53,953 nucleotides of DNA from Bacteroidaceae bacterium (lineage in GTDB: Bacteria; Bacteroidota; Bacteroidia; Bacteroidales; Bacteroidaceae). Made by a program: the position numbers and the translations under genes. Shown here piece after piece: positions 50,795-53,953 of this stretch. The notes under the pieces were generated by a model. It saw nothing but the letters and a program-made list of their open reading frames with translations. It had not been told where the DNA came from and ran no database searches. Where the stretch lies: NCBI GenBank assembly GCA_017617635.1, contig JAFZVW010000006.1, positions 1 to 53,953 on the forward strand, given 5' to 3'. Within the stretch, counting starts at the first letter, position 1; every line of letters begins with the position of its first letter.

Positions 50795-50836
50795 CTTTGC
50801 AAAATGTGCAAATTCTTAAAACCTAAATATACTAAT

Positions 50837-53800
50837 ATGAAAAAACTATTACTTTTATTCACGATGCTTATAGTCGGCATCGGGAGTACGTGGGGACAAC
50901 AAGTGACAAATCGTGCCAGTGCAGGAGACCCCTTGACATTTAATGGATTTAAGGCACTTGCAGGCACAGGCAAACACTTTGCGATTGTAGCTTCTTCGGA
51001 CAACACTTTGGTTTACCCAAAATGGTTCAGTTTTGCGACAGGAGGTTATCCAGAGACACTAACGACAGCACAGCTGTTTGACCTTGAAAACAGTGCAACA
51101 GGTGATGGTTGGTATAATATTAAGCGTGTCAGCGATGGCAAATATGTATCCACCGAAGGCGGTAACTTTGACACTTCTACCAAGATGGACTTCAAATTAG
51201 TGAACCGTCGATCAGGTGACTATGCCTCAGAATTTTCCAACTCAGATTTGCATGTCAGTCTTGACAATGCAGCAGGCAACCACTATAACGCCAATACAAC
51301 TAATCTTGGATTCCGTGGAGGCACAGGTGGCTATAGTACCTACATTACCTACGGTCCACTCTATGTTGTTACTGTAAATTATATCGACAGCGATACAAAA
51401 GCCCTTATACAAACATCGGAAAATGTTATTATGTTACAGGGTACCATTCCTTCGCTTCCTGGTTATAATTTGGTATCAGATCCTACTTCTGGGGCTGGTA
51501 TTACAAGTGATGGCACATATACATTTGAGTACACTCACAAGACAGGAGTCAGCGGTGATGATGCATGGTTGGATTATACATTCAACATGTCTACTATAGC
51601 AGCCAATACACATAACCCCGCAGACCGAGTAATCGACAATGCTGGCAATGCTGGTGTTACAGACAACAATCTGACGATAGATACAGGCTATGATACTGAT
51701 AATAGTTACAACGAGGATGGTACTTTAAAAGTAATGTCAACACCATATCGTCGCATAACCTGGCCAACAAACTACACTGTTGCTGTTGCCGGCAATGTAC
51801 CTGACGTAGCAAACGGGTGTCTTGTCGCATTTGGATCTACCACGGCAGGCAGCAAAAAATACCTTGCTATTATCCGCGGAGCAAATCAGAATGAAATAAA
51901 ACTTGTCAAAGGCAGTGGGAACAGTGCTTTTGAAGTAATATCAACTATGACGGCATCAAATGCCACGGAATTATCACATCTTGTTGTATTTACAAAGACG
52001 GGAAATACATTTAATGTATATCTTGACGGTATAAACATAGCTCAGACATCATATTCCGAAACACTTGGTGACGGTTTCCAGATAGGTTCTATACATGGTG
52101 GCGTAACAAACACGGGTATTGCTCGCGTTGATCAAATGTCTGATGCAGCAAAGGCAAAAGTTTTTGCCAAGGCTATTCGCGTATATGACTATGTAATCAC
52201 GGAGGAACAGATGGCTGCTCTTAAGGCTGAATTCCCATACGTTTCATATGGCGGCAAGTATTCACGCACAATTACCGAAAACAGCGATTTGTCAGCTACA
52301 GATGCATGGCTTAATGCAAGTACGCAAGGTAATGTCGATGTGCCCGTAAACGCTGTAGTAGGCGAAGTGACTTACTATCCTGATGTAGAGATTACTACAA
52401 CTGCAGCATCAACTCTCACAGTTAATGCTGATATGGATGTCGAGAACATGGGATTCAAAGGTACCGGCAAACTCTCAATCGCAAGTGACGGCACACACAA
52501 TATTCATGTATATGGTTCTGTTGCCGCAAATGCTCCTGTTTCGATAAAATACGGAGAGACAGACTTGAGTGCTGTTCCGGTTGCAATCGGTGAAAGCGGC
52601 TCTGTAGAGTTTGACTTCTCAGATTATGATTTCAGTGCAATAGTACCACCAGCTGTAATTCCACTTACTGGCAATACATCTGACTATGGAAACAAGGTAA
52701 CTGGAATATATCCATCAAACGATACAGATCGTACATACGCAATTTCTCACGACGAAACCAGCAACAGATATATTCTGACTATTTCGCCGACTATTGCCTT
52801 CATGCAACAGCAGGTAATTGCCCTTGTTGCTCCATATTACAATGGACAATATGTAGGCACAGGCGTCGGAAAATATACTATTTCATTAGGCGAAACAAGT
52901 TATGCGAACATGGCTGATTTCGGAACAGCTGTGATGAGCTGGCAATCATTAGATGACTATGTCGAACCGACAATAACATTCAACCTGCCAACTACGGGTT
53001 ACTACCGTATTAAGGGTTATTCCAACAACTACATAACCTCGAATACGGTAGGTTCTAATGCTTCGATGAACGGAACAGACAGCGAAAACAATATCGTTTA
53101 CTATAGTGCAGATAAGTATCTCATTTTCTATGGTACTGGATACGGTCTTTACAATACAAGTATCGTTGCGCCCGTAGGTTCTACCTTAAATTCCTACACA
53201 TTCAGCGAGGGTGTACAGAAAGGTCATTACTTTATCAAGTCAAACTATAGTGATGGTGGGCAGTATTGCTATGATAACACCAGCGATGGTACTAAGGTTG
53301 ACCGCAACAGTTCTCCTGTTACAAGCGGCAACTACGAAACTGACTGGATTCTCGAGCCAGTTACTTCTCTTCCGCTCGAAACCACTGATGATGGCTATAC
53401 ATCATTCTCCGCTCCTGTAGCTGTGACCATTCCGGATAACTGCTATGCTTACATCGCAACAAGCGAAGGTACAGATGTTATCAATATGACTAAGGTTACA
53501 GGTAATGTAGCCGCAAATACCGGCATGATTATCAGCACAGATGGTATTGAAATAGCAGGACCTCTTTCATTCGAAATTGCAGAGAGTGGCACAGAGTATA
53601 GCAACCTGCTTGTGGCTAACGTAGCTGCTGCTAATGTATCCAAGACAAACAACTACTTCTTTGGTAAAGTAGGTGACAATTATGTATTTACACAGTTGTC
53701 AGGTGACGGAGATTATTATACCCTTCCCGGTCATAAGGCATATCTGAATCTTGGTGGAAATGCTGCCCGTTTGTCAATCAACTGGGGTGGTGACGATGCT

Positions 53801-53926
53801 ACAGGCTTGAGTGAGCTCAGCAACGAGGTTATAAAGCTGAACGATGGCAAATACTACCAGAACGGCACAGTCATCGTTGTCAGGAATGGTGTCAAGTACA
53901 ATGTTGCCGGTCAGACAATTAAGTAA
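50837..53926 (+). CDS. Large secreted surface protein (MucBP-like, LamG-like, T9SS-type C-terminus)
   Basis: 1029 residues. Signal peptide MKKLLLLFTMLIVGIGSTWG then QQ. At about 175-235 a MucBP-like segment reads VNYIDSDTKALIQTSENVIM with GTIPSLPGYNL. A LamG/concanavalin-like domain occupies about 240-455 (HLVVFTKTGNTFNVYLDGIN, RVYDYVITEEQMAALKAEFP). Later regions are strand-rich. The C-terminus (KLNDGKYYQNGTVIVVRNG, KYNVAGQTIK) is a common Prevotella sorting-domain ending. A surface adhesin or glycan-binding role is likely but no catalytic motif is seen. Codons are more A/T-rich than in the housekeeping genes. Confidence 0.85.
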   Translation: MKKLLLLFTMLIVGIGSTWGQQVTNRASAGDPLTFNGFKALAGTGKHFAIVASSDNTLVYPKWFSFATGGYPETLTTAQLFDLENSATGDGWYNIKRVSDGKYVSTEGGNFDTSTKMDFKLVNRRSGDYASEFSNSDLHVSLDNAAGNHYNANTTNLGFRGGTGGYSTYITYGPLYVVTVNYIDSDTKALIQTSENVIMLQGTIPSLPGYNLVSDPTSGAGITSDGTYTFEYTHKTGVSGDDAWLDYTFNMSTIAANTHNPADRVIDNAGNAGVTDNNLTIDTGYDTDNSYNEDGTLKVMSTPYRRITWPTNYTVAVAGNVPDVANGCLVAFGSTTAGSKKYLAIIRGANQNEIKLVKGSGNSAFEVISTMTASNATELSHLVVFTKTGNTFNVYLDGINIAQTSYSETLGDGFQIGSIHGGVTNTGIARVDQMSDAAKAKVFAKAIRVYDYVITEEQMAALKAEFPYVSYGGKYSRTITENSDLSATDAWLNASTQGNVDVPVNAVVGEVTYYPDVEITTTAASTLTVNADMDVENMGFKGTGKLSIASDGTHNIHVYGSVAANAPVSIKYGETDLSAVPVAIGESGSVEFDFSDYDFSAIVPPAVIPLTGNTSDYGNKVTGIYPSNDTDRTYAISHDETSNRYILTISPTIAFMQQQVIALVAPYYNGQYVGTGVGKYTISLGETSYANMADFGTAVMSWQSLDDYVEPTITFNLPTTGYYRIKGYSNNYITSNTVGSNASMNGTDSENNIVYYSADKYLIFYGTGYGLYNTSIVAPVGSTLNSYTFSEGVQKGHYFIKSNYSDGGQYCYDNTSDGTKVDRNSSPVTSGNYETDWILEPVTSLPLETTDDGYTSFSAPVAVTIPDNCYAYIATSEGTDVINMTKVTGNVAANTGMIISTDGIEIAGPLSFEIAESGTEYSNLLVANVAAANVSKTNNYFFGKVGDNYVFTQLSGDGDYYTLPGHKAYLNLGGNAARLSINWGGDDATGLSELSNEVIKLNDGKYYQNGTVIVVRNGVKYNVAGQTIK

Positions 53927-53946
53927 TTATTTAGAAAGAAAAAACT

Positions 53947-53953
53947 ATGAAAA
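53947..53953 (+). CDS. Possible start of the next gene (cut off)
   Basis: ATG AAA A at the right edge, after an A-rich stretch (AGAAAGAAAAAACT) of the type that precedes Bacteroidales start codons. Only two codons are present, so neither product nor reality can be judged. Confidence 0.3.

Larger units (their letters stand above)
50473..50836. other. 364-bp intergenic region upstream of the large secreted protein
   Basis: No gene is supported here. It contains a five-unit 11-bp tandem repeat (50496-50550) that continues into a hairpin-like dyad (CTCTAGTT 50542-50549 with AATTAGAG 50555-50562), an isolated palindrome GCCAAAACTTTTGGC at 50638-50652, and a full promoter at 50765-50794. The large secreted-protein reading frame is open back through 50633 but lacks family-like sequence there. 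Confidence 0.6.

Noticed and set aside
50633-50836. N-terminal extension of the 1029-residue secreted protein
   Set aside because: The promoter at 50765-50794 lies inside it, and the signal peptide at 50837 would be buried.

Overview
The window is chromosomal DNA of a Bacteroidales bacterium, most likely Prevotellaceae or a close relative. The evidence is a short (286-residue) Bacteroidota-type primary sigma factor and repeated promoters of the form TTG-N19/20-TAnnTTTG. There is also a fused SecDF, the cluster ftsX-DUF3098-uppP-truB-queA-folK, fimbrillin-like lipoproteins, and two large secreted proteins whose C-terminal ends look like type IX secretion (T9SS) sorting signals. Genus and species cannot be fixed from the sequence alone.

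Layout. 1-2349: 5' end of a glycyl-tRNA synthetase gene, the primary sigma factor gene, and a GH109-like Gfo/Idh/MocA protein. 2452-15092: a surface-structure island made of two convergent operons. The plus-strand operon encodes a secreted helical protein, a DUF3575 protein, a large OmpA-domain protein, a second DUF3575-like protein and an outer-membrane barrel built of three repeats. The minus-strand operon encodes four lipoproteins (one DUF5119-like and three fimbrillin/Mfa-like). The two operons meet stop codon to stop codon at 10190/10191. 15172-18775: nadD, a small acidic-tailed peptide gene and a 910-residue secreted protein.

19036-37439 is almost entirely minus strand and mostly housekeeping: yidD, rnpA, hemD, DUF4271, LOG family, metK, folK, queA, truB, uppP, DUF3098, ftsX, miaB, tRNA-Gln, tyrS, korB, korA, tRNA-Arg, secDF and an endonuclease/phosphatase-family gene. 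The rhomboid protease gene follows, then an HU gene on the plus strand.

38713-41069 is a polyphosphate-polymerase-type operon (VTC domain, DUF4956, DUF2490), divergent from frr-rsgA. xerD runs convergently to rsgA. Then come aroQ, an O-methyltransferase gene, rbfA, a comM-like gene, a fucose-isomerase-like gene and an SLC13-type transporter gene. The right end is more accessory: a 52-residue ORF coupled to a GNAT acetyltransferase, an 11-bp tandem repeat array, and a 1029-residue secreted protein with its own promoter.

The most unusual points are the convergent pilus-like island with its triplicated barrel and mid-protein OmpA domain, the small-ORF/GNAT pair, two separate non-coding arrays with an 11-bp period, and a perfect GC-rich hairpin directly abutting tRNA-Arg. 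Product names rest on motif recognition by eye; no database search was run.
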